Translations under genes and position numbers: made by a program
Shown here: in pieces, positions 33,235-40,567 of the stretch
Layout of the letters: every line of letters starts with the position of its first letter
Numbering within the stretch: the first letter of the stretch is position 1
Source of the DNA: Halorubrum sp. GN11_10-6_MGM
GTDB lineage: Archaea > Halobacteriota > Halobacteria > Halobacteriales > Haloferacaceae
Reading direction: 5' to 3'
DNA: 42,893 bases
NCBI RefSeq assembly: GCF_005435165.1
Contig: NZ_SGUC01000026.1
Span: 1 to 42,893, forward strand
Notes under the pieces: generated by a model
Seen by the model: only the letters and a program-made list of their open reading frames with translations
Databases searched by the model: none
What the model was told of the DNA's origin: nothing

Positions 33235-34839
33235 GTGGAGCACGAACGCGAGGCGGGCGCGAGCGATTCCGGTTCCGGTGGCCGCGAGGGCGACCGCCAG
33301 CGCGGCCCCGACGACGAGTCCGGCGCGATTCCGGACGACGAGCGCGAGGCGCTGGAGACGATCGCCCACGGCGCGGTGCTCACCTCGGGCGGGGTCGCCG
33401 GCCAGCGCGCGCTGATCGCGGCGACGGAGTTCGCGCTGACGCGGGGGCTCGGGCCGACGGCCTACGGCGTGTACGCGCTGGCGTGGCGGATCGCCCAGCT
33501 GTGCTCCCGGCTCGTGACGTTCGGCAGCGTCCCCGCGCTCCAGCGCTACCTCCCGGAGTACGGCGACGACGCGCGCCGTCAGGGCGCCGTCGCCGGCCTC
33601 GCGTACGCGACGACCGTCGGGTTCGGGATCGCGATCGCGGCCGCCGTCTGGCTCGCGGCGCCGTGGATAAACGCCCGCACCGTCACCGAGCCGGCGTTCG
33701 CGGGGACGATGCGCGCGTTCGGCGGGCTCGTCGGACTGCTCGGGGTCGTGATGGTCGCGTCCGCGATCTTCCGCGCCGTCGGGTCGGCCCGCGGCGAGAT
33801 CCTGTTCAACAAGCTGTTGCGCCCGGGCGTCCGGCTCGTCGGCGCCGTCGGCGCGCTCGCGCTCGGCTACTCCGTCGTCGGCGTCGCCGGCGCCATCGTC
33901 GCCGCGACCGCGGTGCTCGCCGCCGCGGCCGTCCCGCTCTCCGCGTCCGTGACGGGGGTTCGTCCCTCGCTCCGGGGCGCCCGCGCGGAGGCGCGGCGGT
34001 TCTACGACCACGCGGCGCCCGTCGCGATGAGCAGCCTCGGGAAGGTGTTCCAGAACCGCGTCGACGTGCTGCTCGTGGGTGCGTTGCTGACGGCGACCGC
34101 GGCGGGCGTGTACAACGTCGTCCTCGTCGTGATCGCGGTCGCGTGGATCCCCCTCCTCTCTTTCAACCAGCTCCTCCCGCCCGTCGCCTCGGAGCTGTAC
34201 GCGGACGACAGGACCGAGACGCTCAACGCGGTGTACGGCTCCGTCACGCGACAGATCGTCACGGCGGTCGTCCCGATCCTCGCCGTGCTGGTCGTGTACG
34301 GCCGAGCGGTCCTCGGCCTGTTCGGCGACGCGTACGTCGCCGGCTACCTCCCGCTCGTCGTCTACCTCGGCGGCGTCTTCGTCGGGAGCGCGGTCGGGGC
34401 GACCGGCTGGCTCCTGATGATGACCGACCACCAGTACGCGCGGATGGCGCTCGACTGGCTGCTCGCGGTCCTCAACGTCGGACTGACGTACGCGTTCGTC
34501 GTCCGGTACGGACTGGTCGGGGCCGCGCTCGGCACGTCGCTCGCGATCGCGGTCCAGAACGCGATTCAGGTCCTCCTCCTGCGCCGCTTCGAGGGGCTGT
34601 GGCCGTTCGACCGCACCTTCCTCACCCCGCTCGCGGCCGGCGGCGTCGCGCTCGCCGCGATGTACGCCGTCCGGGCGGTTCTCGCGGGTCCCGCGGCGGT
34701 CCTCGCGGGGAGCGCCCTCGGGCTCGCGGCGTACGCGGCCTCGCTCCGACTGATCGGCGTCGACCCCCGCGACCGCTTCGTCGCGCGGCGGCTGGCGCGG
34801 CGGTACCGGGCCGCGCTCGCGGAGCGGGTCGGGCGCTGA
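33235..34839 (+). CDS. Polysaccharide/oligosaccharide flippase (Wzx/MATE-like)
   Basis: The product is 534 aa with about 12-14 membrane helices. The N-terminal soluble 40 residues are acidic. Helix motifs include ATEFALTRGLGPTAYGVYAL, SLGKVFQNRVDVLLVGALLT and LFGDAYVAGYLPLVVYLGG, as in flippases that turn lipid-linked sugars across the membrane for S-layer or pilin glycosylation or exopolysaccharide. The start is assigned to GTG at 33235, because the long + strand frame before it is antisense noise over the FAD oxidoreductase gene. No glycosyltransferases are nearby, so the cargo is unknown. Ends 55 nt before the aspartoacylase-like gene and may be co-transcribed with it. Confidence 0.85.
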   Translation: MEHEREAGASDSGSGGREGDRQRGPDDESGAIPDDEREALETIAHGAVLTSGGVAGQRALIAATEFALTRGLGPTAYGVYALAWRIAQLCSRLVTFGSVPALQRYLPEYGDDARRQGAVAGLAYATTVGFGIAIAAAVWLAAPWINARTVTEPAFAGTMRAFGGLVGLLGVVMVASAIFRAVGSARGEILFNKLLRPGVRLVGAVGALALGYSVVGVAGAIVAATAVLAAAAVPLSASVTGVRPSLRGARAEARRFYDHAAPVAMSSLGKVFQNRVDVLLVGALLTATAAGVYNVVLVVIAVAWIPLLSFNQLLPPVASELYADDRTETLNAVYGSVTRQIVTAVVPILAVLVVYGRAVLGLFGDAYVAGYLPLVVYLGGVFVGSAVGATGWLLMMTDHQYARMALDWLLAVLNVGLTYAFVVRYGLVGAALGTSLAIAVQNAIQVLLLRRFEGLWPFDRTFLTPLAAGGVALAAMYAVRAVLAGPAAVLAGSALGLAAYAASLRLIGVDPRDRFVARRLARRYRAALAERVGR

Positions 34840-34894
34840 TCCCGCCGGGCGCGGATCGCGACGATTTATGGGCGGACCGCGACGTACTGACGGT

Positions 34895-35833
34895 ATGCAA
34901 ACGATCGACCGCGAGTCTGCGGGGTCCGCCCGCGTCGCGATCGTCGGCGGTATCCACGGCGACGAGCCCGCCGGCGTCCGGATAGTGAAGCGGCTCGCGG
35001 ACGAGCTTAGCCCCTTCGAACCGGCCGACGAAGGCGGGACCGACGGCGTGGAGTCCGATGGGCTCGTCAGACTGATCCTCGCCAACGAGCCGGCGATCGA
35101 AGCCGAGACGCGGTACACGGACGCGGACCTGAACCGGGCGTTCCCCGGCGACACCGACAGCGACGAGTACGAGCGGGCGCTGGCGCCGCGGCTCGCGGCC
35201 GAGCTGGAGGGGTTCGACGCCGTGCTCGCGCTCCACACGTCACACAGCGCGCCGCCGCCGTTCGCCATCTTCAGCGACCTCACCGAGTCAGTCCGCCGGA
35301 CTGTCACCGGGCTCCCGGTCGACCACGTCGTCGACGCGAGCGGCCTGCGCTCGACGACGCTCGACTCCACGATCCCCCACACCGTCTCGATCGAAGTGGG
35401 AAGACAGGGGAGCGAGGAGGCCGTCGAGTTCGGCTACGAGGCCTGCCGCGCGTTCCTTCGCGTCCACGGCGCGCTCGCCGACGAGTCGCCGACGTTCTCC
35501 GAGACGACCGTCGTCAAGGGGAGCGAGGAGGTTCCGAAGGGCGGGGGAGAGCCGCACGTCCACTACGCCAACTTCGAGGCGATCCCGGAGGGGGCGGTGT
35601 TCGCCGAGGACGACGTGTACACCCACCGCGTCGAGGAGCCGGGCGTGGTCCCGATTCTCGCGAGCGAGCGCGGGTACGACGACATTTTCGGCATGTACGG
35701 TCGGGTCACGGGCGTGCTGCGGCCGCCGGGTGAGGGCGATACGCGGGTGTATCCGCGCGACGAACGCAGTCGCTCGGGCGGGGACGGGGCGGACGGGGAG
35801 AACGACGCGGACCGGTCGGAACGGGTGAACTGA
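34895..35833 (+). CDS. Succinylglutamate desuccinylase/aspartoacylase family protein
   Basis: The product is 312 aa. It is a zinc carboxypeptidase-fold amidohydrolase that removes acyl groups from amino acids. Zinc ligands are His21 and Glu24 in VGGIHGDEPAGVR and a later His in VLALHTSHS. The substrate-binding motif DADLNRAFPGD follows the usual LNR-x-FPG pattern, and catalytic Glu is probably in VSIEVGRQG. The last 35 residues are an Asp/Ser-rich tail. The ATG at 34895 was chosen because TATA-like acgatttatg lies 28 nt upstream. The true substrate may be neither aspartate nor glutamate derivatives. Convergent with the DUF5811-like gene. Confidence 0.85.
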   Translation: MQTIDRESAGSARVAIVGGIHGDEPAGVRIVKRLADELSPFEPADEGGTDGVESDGLVRLILANEPAIEAETRYTDADLNRAFPGDTDSDEYERALAPRLAAELEGFDAVLALHTSHSAPPPFAIFSDLTESVRRTVTGLPVDHVVDASGLRSTTLDSTIPHTVSIEVGRQGSEEAVEFGYEACRAFLRVHGALADESPTFSETTVVKGSEEVPKGGGEPHVHYANFEAIPEGAVFAEDDVYTHRVEEPGVVPILASERGYDDIFGMYGRVTGVLRPPGEGDTRVYPRDERSRSGGDGADGENDADRSERVN

Positions 35834-35853
35834 CTACGCTTCGGTCGGGCGGC

Positions 35854-36231
35854 TCACTTCGCGGTCGGCGTGATGTCGCCGACGGCGTCCATCACTTGGA
35901 CCGCCGCGCTGGCGGCGAGGCCGCGGGCGACTTCGTCGGTGTCGGACTCGGCGATGCCGGCGTCCAAGTCCTCCGGGTCGGGGGTGAAGCCGGCCGAGAC
36001 TGGGTGGCCCGCCGGGGGGTTGACGGCGACCGTGGCCTGCGGGCCGTCCGCGCCGACGGACAGCTCGGAGCCGACGGCGTAGCTGTCGGGGAGATATGAT
36101 TCCGTGCGCGATACGATTCCGGCGACCGCGCGCCGGAGCTGCCGTTCCTGGTCCGGAGAAAGGTCGACGGCCGCGGGCGAACCCGCGTCCGTCATACCCG
36201 GTGCCCCGGCGTACGGGTTGTTGCCGTTCAT
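35854..36231 (-). CDS. DUF5811-like haloarchaeal protein
   Basis: The product is 125 aa, starting NGNNPYAGAPGMTDAG after the Met, a start typical of a small haloarchaeal family that I believe is DUF5811. The middle (SPDQERQLRRAVAGIVSRTE) is helical, and the C-terminal half has ATVAVNPPAGHPVSAGFTPD and a final helix with AASAAVQVMDAVGD. It is soluble and acidic with no signal peptide. The function is unknown. The start is the ATG at 36231; an upstream in-frame start adds only 11 Arg/Val-rich residues. A T-rich tttttgac (36260-36270 on the - strand) is the nearest promoter-like element. Confidence 0.72.
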   Translation of the reverse strand: MNGNNPYAGAPGMTDAGSPAAVDLSPDQERQLRRAVAGIVSRTESYLPDSYAVGSELSVGADGPQATVAVNPPAGHPVSAGFTPDPEDLDAGIAESDTDEVARGLAASAAVQVMDAVGDITPTAK

Positions 36232-36366
36232 CGAAGACACGACACGTAGGCGGAGCCGAGTCAAAAAGGCGTCGGCGGCGGCGACCGCGATTTCGGGCGG
36301 TGCGGTCCGACGTCGCGCGGCGCCGGACCGATCGCTCCCGGACCGCGTAGCCGGGGTCGCTCGCGG

Positions 36367-36912
36367 CTACAGTACCGGCTCGGACTCCCCGTAGGCGGCG
36401 ATCACGACCGCGGTCGCGTACCGGTCCGGCTCGGCGGGGACCGTCTCGACGCGCGTCTCGCGGTCCGGGAGCTCCCAGTCACGGAGGCCGCCCCCCGTGT
36501 CGAGACCGGCGTGGATCCGCTCGCGCACGTCGTCGGGGTCCTCCCCTGTCACCTCGTAGAAGAGCCCCGGCCCGGGACCGGTCGCCCATCCCAGCCCCGC
36601 GACCGCGTCCGGATGCCGGCGGGGGGCGCGCTTCGACTCGGCGTCCTCGGCACCGGAGCGGCCGCCCTCGCGGAAGTCCACCTCGTCGCCCGGGCCGATC
36701 GTCCGGCGCGCCTCGACGACGGTGAGGCGGTTCCCGGCCGGGCCGAGGTCGGGTGCCTCGGGGACCGCCTCAACGGTCGCCTCGGCGGGGACGACCGACG
36801 AGACCGCCACGAGGTTGTAGTTGTGGAGGTTGGCGTCCGCGAGCGCGGCGTCGTAGGAGGCCATCGCCGTGTCGGCGACGCCGACGCCGCCGGCGACGTG
36901 GATGGTGTTCAT
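36367..36912 (-). CDS. pdaD: Pyruvoyl-dependent arginine decarboxylase
   Basis: The product is 181 aa. It decarboxylates arginine to agmatine with a pyruvoyl group made by self-cleavage of the precursor. The cleavage site is visible as NYNLVAVSSVVPAEA, with Ser38-Ser39 the expected break, producing a short beta and a larger alpha chain. A 20-residue Arg/Glu/Gly-rich insertion (about 83-103, GGRSGAEDAESKRAPRRHPD) lies between the core blocks and would form a surface loop. Agmatine is needed in Archaea for agmatidine in tRNA-Ile and for polyamines. Two TATA-like elements precede it: cttaccgg (about 25 nt) and a stronger atttatacca (36971-36980 on the - strand), which would give a 38-nt leader. 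Confidence 0.88.
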   Translation of the reverse strand: MNTIHVAGGVGVADTAMASYDAALADANLHNYNLVAVSSVVPAEATVEAVPEAPDLGPAGNRLTVVEARRTIGPGDEVDFREGGRSGAEDAESKRAPRRHPDAVAGLGWATGPGPGLFYEVTGEDPDDVRERIHAGLDTGGGLRDWELPDRETRVETVPAEPDRYATAVVIAAYGESEPVL

Positions 36913-36970
36913 TGACGGCGAATCGGCGACGGGTCCGGTAAGGGGTTACGAACCGGAGCGCCGGCGGAAA

Positions 36971-36980
36971 TGGTATAAAT
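36971..36980 (-). promoter_or_regulatory. Strong TATA-like element upstream of pdaD
   Basis: The - strand reads atttatacca. It lies next to an A6 run (36985-36990 on +), just outside the second repeat copy. If used, it gives pdaD an unusual 5' leader of about 38 nt. Confidence 0.45.
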
Positions 36981-36992
36981 CGAACAAAAAAG

Positions 36993-37276
36993 GCGGTGGC
37001 GCGCGCCTGCGAGCGGCCGCCCTCGGCGGCCGCGAGGAGCACGCGCGAGGGACGCCGCGAGCGACCGCAGGAGCGAGCGGCGAGGCTGGGGAGGCGTGAG
37101 GCTGCGGTTGCTGTGCGGGGCGGGACTCGAAGGGGCAGTCGCGAGGGGGGCGCAGGCGACGCGAGCACCGCAAGAACGAGCGAAGCGAGTGATGAGGAGC
37201 GCGGCGAGCGTGCGCCCCCCTCGCGCTGGGGCTTCGGTGGCGTTCGCCGCCGATCCGCCAGCAGCTATTTATAAAC
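36993..37276. repeat. Structured intergenic repeat, copy 2 (most complete)
   Basis: The left part (36993-37051) matches copy 3 at 42752-42810 with four differences; three of them fall in the loop of a 9-bp hairpin (37013-37021 / 37025-37033). The middle (37082 onwards) matches copy 1 from position 41. The long hairpin arms here are 37136-37154 and 37211-37228. Base pair C109-G182 of copy 1 is G37147-C37218 here, a double compensatory change, and one A is missing from the right arm. The right end contains tatttataaac, a TATA-like element in the same place as in copy 1. No coding potential. Confidence 0.9.
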
Positions 37277-37311
37277 AGGCCGCCGGAACTCCGGCCGCTA
37301 CAGCGCCTCGG

Positions 37312-37319
37312 AAAAAAAA
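37312..37319 (-). terminator. T8 terminator of pan
   Basis: Eight A on the + strand (T8 in the pan mRNA sense) lie 34 nt beyond the pan stop. This is the longest homopolymer of T in any gene's sense direction in the window and a good archaeal T-tract terminator. Confidence 0.65.
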
Positions 37320-37352
37320 TCGTACGTCAATCACGTGATCGTCGCCGTCGCC

Positions 37353-38576
37353 TCAGTACTGGTAGTTGATGACGCGCTCGTCCTCGGTGTCCGCGTCCTG
37401 AAGCTTGTCGCGGGCGTCTTCGAAGTCCGCCTGCGTCACCTCGGTGCGGCCGTCGCGGATGGCGAACATCCCGGCCTCGGTCGCCAGCGAGGCGATGTCC
37501 GCGCCGCTGTATCCGTCGAGGTCCGCGGCGACGGCGCCGAGGTCGACGTCGTCGGCGACGCTCATGTCCCGCGTGTGGATCTCGAGGATGCGCTCGCGGC
37601 CCTCGGCGCCGGGCTCGGGCACCTCGATGAGGCGGTCGAACCGCCCCGGGCGTAAGATCGCCTCGTCGAGCATGTCGAAGCGGTTGGTCGCGGCCATGAT
37701 CCGGACCTCGCCGCGGTCGTCGAAGCCGTCCATCTCCGAGAGCAGCTGCATCATCGTGCGCTGGACCTCGGCGTCGCCCGAGGTCTTCGAGTCCGTGCGC
37801 TTGGCCGCGACGGCGTCGATCTCGTCGATGAAGATGACGGCCGGCTCGCGCTCGGCGGCCAGCTCGAAGAGGTCGCGGACGAGCCGCGCGCCCTCGCCGA
37901 TGAACTTCCGGACGAGCTCCGAGCCGGCCATCTTGATGAAGGTGGCGTCGGACTCGTTGGCGACCGCCTTCGCGAGCATCGTCTTGCCCGTGCCCGGCGG
38001 GCCGTGGAGCAGGACGCCGCTCGGGGGCTCGACGCCGACCGTCTCGAACTGCTCGGGGTTTTCGAGGGGGTCCTCGACGGCCTCGCGGACCTCGCGGATC
38101 TGGTCGTCGATGCCGCCGATGTCGGCGTACTCAACATCCGGCGACTCGGAGACCTCCATCGCCTGCGCCCGGGAATCGGTCTCGTCGTCGAGCACCTGCT
38201 GGACCGCGAAGGAGTCGTTGATCGCGACGCGGTCGCCGGGGCGGAGGTCCTCGTCGAGCCGCGACGCGGCCTGCGTCAGCACCTCCTGATTGTTGCCGTG
38301 CTGTTTGATCACGACGCCGTCGTCGGTGATCTCCTCGACGGAGGCGATGTACAGCGAGGAGGTCTTCAGCACCTCGTTCTCGCGTTTCAGCTGTTCGACG
38401 TCGCCTTTCAGGTCGCCGCGGCGGCCCTCGGCGTCCGCGAGCCGATCCTCCAGTTCCTCGTTCACCTGAACGATCCGCCGGTAGTGCTGGCGGATCGCCT
38501 CCAGCCGCTCCGCGTCGCTCATCTCGGGGTCGAGCTCCAACCGCGGGCGGTCGGGGAGTGACGGGCTATGAGACAT
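37353..38576 (-). CDS. pan: Proteasome-activating nucleotidase
   Basis: The product is 407 aa. It is the hexameric AAA+ unfoldase that feeds the 20S proteasome. An N-terminal coiled coil (20-72), an OB domain (73-135, LYIASVEEITDDGVVIKQHG) and an AAA+ domain (150-400) are present, with Walker A GPPGTGKT (192-199), Walker B VIFIDEID (247-254), pore loop KFIGEGAR (224-231) and the second region of homology around AATNRFDMLDEAILRPGRFD. The last residues are INYQY; the usual HbYX gate-opening motif has Tyr as the penultimate residue, while here Gln is. A TATA-like acatttacgc (38601-38610 on the - strand) lies 29 nt upstream of the ATG. Confidence 0.93.
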   Translation of the reverse strand: MSHSPSLPDRPRLELDPEMSDAERLEAIRQHYRRIVQVNEELEDRLADAEGRRGDLKGDVEQLKRENEVLKTSSLYIASVEEITDDGVVIKQHGNNQEVLTQAASRLDEDLRPGDRVAINDSFAVQQVLDDETDSRAQAMEVSESPDVEYADIGGIDDQIREVREAVEDPLENPEQFETVGVEPPSGVLLHGPPGTGKTMLAKAVANESDATFIKMAGSELVRKFIGEGARLVRDLFELAAEREPAVIFIDEIDAVAAKRTDSKTSGDAEVQRTMMQLLSEMDGFDDRGEVRIMAATNRFDMLDEAILRPGRFDRLIEVPEPGAEGRERILEIHTRDMSVADDVDLGAVAADLDGYSGADIASLATEAGMFAIRDGRTEVTQADFEDARDKLQDADTEDERVINYQY

Positions 38577-38933
38577 TCGTTGTTCCCGGATAGGATACGG
38601 GCGTAAATGTGCCTTTGGGTCACGGAGAGACCGTGGGATCGACGACGCGCGACCGTCGCGGGCACAGCGCTCCGCCGAGCGCGAGCGCCGCTCAGTAGAC
38701 GGCGACGGCCGGTGCGGAGCGCGCGCGAACCGCAGGGGGCCACGGGGGACGGGAGGACCGCGAGGGAACCGCTGGGCAGCCGCGCGAGACGGGGGCGACC
38801 ATGTGAGACGGGGCCGGCCGAGGCGGGCGGGATTGACCCAGCAACATCGGTCGAGATCGGCGGCGCTTCACCCGATATCAGAATGGATAATCGAGGGTCA
38901 AGATTTTAACACGGAATGGACCAACTCCTTCGT
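38577..38933. other. Divergent promoter region between pan and the HalX gene
   Basis: This gap of 357 nt holds the pan TATA box (38601-38610, - strand) and the HalX leader TATA box (38902-38911, + strand). The middle is very GC-rich with several short G-runs. I see no gene, no repeat of the main family and no clear operator. Confidence 0.5.
38902..38911 (+). promoter_or_regulatory. TATA box for the leader ORF and HalX gene
   Basis: The sequence gattttaaca is centred 28 nt before the ATG at 38934, but over 100 nt before the HalX ATG at 39011. The leaderless position therefore points to the short leader ORF as the first translated frame. Confidence 0.6.
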
Positions 38934-39014
38934 ATGGACGCACGAACGGCGGGCGGACGCGCCGGTCCGACGCTCGCGAAACGCGAGACGCGGACCGGGA
39001 GGGCCCGCCCATGA
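38934..39014 (+). CDS. 26-codon leader ORF coupled to HalX gene
   Basis: The ATG at 38934 sits at the expected leaderless transcription start. The frame encodes 26 residues, rich in Arg (DARTAGGRAGPTLAKRET and so on), and ends at TGA, which overlaps the HalX start codon in ATGA. No other ATG lies between. Translation of this leader would deliver ribosomes to the HalX start by reinitiation. It may be an untranslated 5' leader instead, or a regulatory peptide; the peptide itself is not recognised. Confidence 0.45.
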   Translation: MDARTAGGRAGPTLAKRETRTGRARP

Positions 39015-39568
39015 CCGGGGATTCGGAGGCGACCGTTCTCGCGGTCGACGACGAGCCGGACCTCGCGGAGCTGTACCGGGTGTACCTCGACCCGAGCTAC
39101 GACGTGCGGATCGCGACCGGCGGCGAAGCGGCGCTCGACGCCATGGACGAGTCCGTCGACGTCGTCCTCCTCGACCGTCGAATGCCCGACATGTCGGGCC
39201 ACGAGGTGTTGGACGCGATCCGCGGCGAGGGGTACGACGCGCGCGTGGCGATGCTGACCGCGGTCGAGCCCGACGTGGACATCGTCGAGATGCCGTTCGA
39301 CGACTACAAGACGAAGCCGGTCACGAAGGAGGACCTGCTCACGCTCGTCGAGGTGTTGCTCCACCGCGCCGCCTTCGACGAGCGCAGCCAGGAGTTCTTC
39401 GCGCTCGCCTCGAAGAAGGCGGCGCTGGAGGCCGCGGGCACGACGAACACCGAGGAGTACGAGGAGCTCATCGAGCGGATGGAGGCGGTCCGCGTCGAGG
39501 TCGACGACACGCTCGATCACCTCTCCGCGCGGGACGCCTTCGTCGAGGTCCCCGGCGAAGTGCCGTAG
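39011..39568 (+). CDS. HalX-domain response regulator
   Basis: The product is 185 aa. A receiver domain (1-120) has the acidic pair Asp13-Asp14 (VLAVDDEPDLAELY), phosphoacceptor Asp55 (VVLLDRRMPDMSG), Thr83 (VAMLTAVEPD) and Lys102 (YKTKPVTKEDL). The HalX helical domain (about 125-175, SQEFFALASKKAALEAAGTT) ends the protein. HalX regulators are haloarchaea-specific; the output is unknown because no DNA-binding domain is attached. No histidine kinase is adjacent. The start overlaps the stop of the short leader ORF. The next gene is convergent. Confidence 0.9.
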   Translation: MTGDSEATVLAVDDEPDLAELYRVYLDPSYDVRIATGGEAALDAMDESVDVVLLDRRMPDMSGHEVLDAIRGEGYDARVAMLTAVEPDVDIVEMPFDDYKTKPVTKEDLLTLVEVLLHRAAFDERSQEFFALASKKAALEAAGTTNTEEYEELIERMEAVRVEVDDTLDHLSARDAFVEVPGEVP

Positions 39569-39638
39569 GCGGCGACCCGCTGACCGACTGCGCTGTTCGA
39601 CCGACCGTTCGACTCTCCCAGCTGTTCGATTCACCCGA

Positions 39639-39923
39639 CTACTCGATCTCCAGCTCGGCGTCCGCGCCCTCCGCACCGGCGTCTTCGTCCCACTCCAACT
39701 CGAACTCGACGCTCAGTTCGCCCGGTCCCTCGGCGGGGCCTTCGCGCTCAGCCTTCACCTCGAAGGTCGGCCGCGCGGGCGGGTCGAGCGTCGTCGACTC
39801 GTCGCCGCGTCTGAGCGTGATCGCGGTACCGGCGTCGAGCGAGTCCGCGACCGTTCGCAGGTACGCGGCGATCTCCTCGCGACTTCGGCGGCTCTCCGAC
39901 TCGAAGAGGACTTCCTCTGGCAT
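39639..39923 (-). CDS. amphi-Trp domain protein
   Basis: The product is 94 aa. The single amphi-Trp domain is read from PEEVLFESESRRSREEIAAY, a middle ITLRRGDESTTLDPPARPTF, and a final strand GELSVEFELEWDEDAG that supplies the conserved Trp. The C-terminus is Asp/Glu/Ala-rich. It is soluble and very acidic. The family has no defined function. The ATG at 39923 was chosen because a TATA-like cgtttatgtc (39945-39954 on the - strand) lies about 26 nt upstream and the extra nine N-terminal residues of the longer frame are not part of the domain. Confidence 0.85.
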   Translation of the reverse strand: MPEEVLFESESRRSREEIAAYLRTVADSLDAGTAITLRRGDESTTLDPPARPTFEVKAEREGPAEGPGELSVEFELEWDEDAGAEGADAELEIE

Positions 39924-40024
39924 GGGCGACGGTAGGACGGCACGAGACATAAACGCTACTCGGGGTTCGGGTTCGGCGCGTCTTCCCCCGATCGTTTTGT
40001 AGTGTCCGTGAGAACGTTCGGGTC

Positions 40025-40420
40025 GTGGAACTCCCCGACTCGCTCCGCACGGTCGTCGCCGTCGCCGTCTACTGGACGGCGATCGCGCTCGGCGGCAGCG
40101 TCCTCCTCCCCGATCCGACGAGCCCGCTCGTCGCGGTCCCCGTCCTCGGCGGCGGCGCGGTCGTCGCGCACGCGGCGCGCAACGGCCGACTGGTCCCGCT
40201 CGGCTACGCCGTCGGAACGATGTGGCTCGCCGTGCTAGCGCTGTCGGTCGGCACCGGCGTCGTCGACGTTCTCGCGACCCCCAGCGGCGAGATCGCGCCG
40301 CTGGCGGACTACCCCGGCGTCGGCGCGGTCGGAACGGTCGGACTGTTCGGCGTGCTCGTGGTCGCGTACGCGGCGTTCGTCCGACGGAACGCCGCCCGCG
40401 ACGCGGACGAGGGGCGGTAA
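40025..40420 (+). CDS. Small haloarchaeal membrane protein, unknown function
   Basis: The product is 131 aa with about four helices: LRTVVAVAVYWTAIALGGSV, PLVAVPVLGGGAVVAHAA, PLGYAVGTMWLAVLALSVG and VGAVGTVGLFGVLVVAYAAF. The tail is short, charged and cytoplasmic. There is no recognisable transport motif. The start is GTG, because a T-rich element (cgttttgtag, near 39992-40001) lies about 28 nt upstream. It is convergent with the aminopeptidase gene. Confidence 0.72.
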   Translation: MELPDSLRTVVAVAVYWTAIALGGSVLLPDPTSPLVAVPVLGGGAVVAHAARNGRLVPLGYAVGTMWLAVLALSVGTGVVDVLATPSGEIAPLADYPGVGAVGTVGLFGVLVVAYAAFVRRNAARDADEGR

Positions 40421-40436
40421 CGAGGGGGCGACGCGC

Positions 40437-40470
40437 TCAGAACCCGTCCTCGAACGCGAACGTCCCAGTC
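40437..40470 (-). pseudogene. Fossil copy of the aminopeptidase 3' end
   Basis: On the - strand this reads VTGTFAFEDGF followed by TGA. The real gene 131 nt away ends RDGTFVFEDEF followed by TAG. The matching 27 nt (40440-40466 versus 40571-40597) differ at only two positions. This is probably what is left of a tandem duplicate of the aminopeptidase gene after deletion of the rest. Confidence 0.6.
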
Positions 40471-40475
40471 ACACC

Positions 40476-40480
40476 TTTTT
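40476..40480 (+). terminator. T5 tract after the small membrane gene
   Basis: Five T (cacctttttccc) lie 56 nt after the stop at 40420, in the convergent spacer. Confidence 0.4.
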
Positions 40481-40505
40481 CCCGGCCTCGCTTCGCTCGG
40501 CCGAC

Positions 40506-40524
40506 AAAAATCTGTACCAAAAAA
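40506..40524 (-). terminator. T5 and T6 tracts after the aminopeptidase gene
   Basis: A5 (40506-40510) and A6 (40519-40524) on the + strand are T-tracts in the sense of the aminopeptidase mRNA, 44-62 nt beyond its stop. Together with the T5 at 40476 they form a bidirectional terminator zone. Confidence 0.55.
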
Positions 40525-40567
40525 CCGCATCGCCGAGGACGGCTACCGACCCGAAATCCGAGCCGTC

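Noticed and set aside
38934-39010. The ATG at 38934 as the true start of the HalX protein
   Set aside because: It is in a different frame and stops at the HalX start; it was kept as a separate leader ORF.
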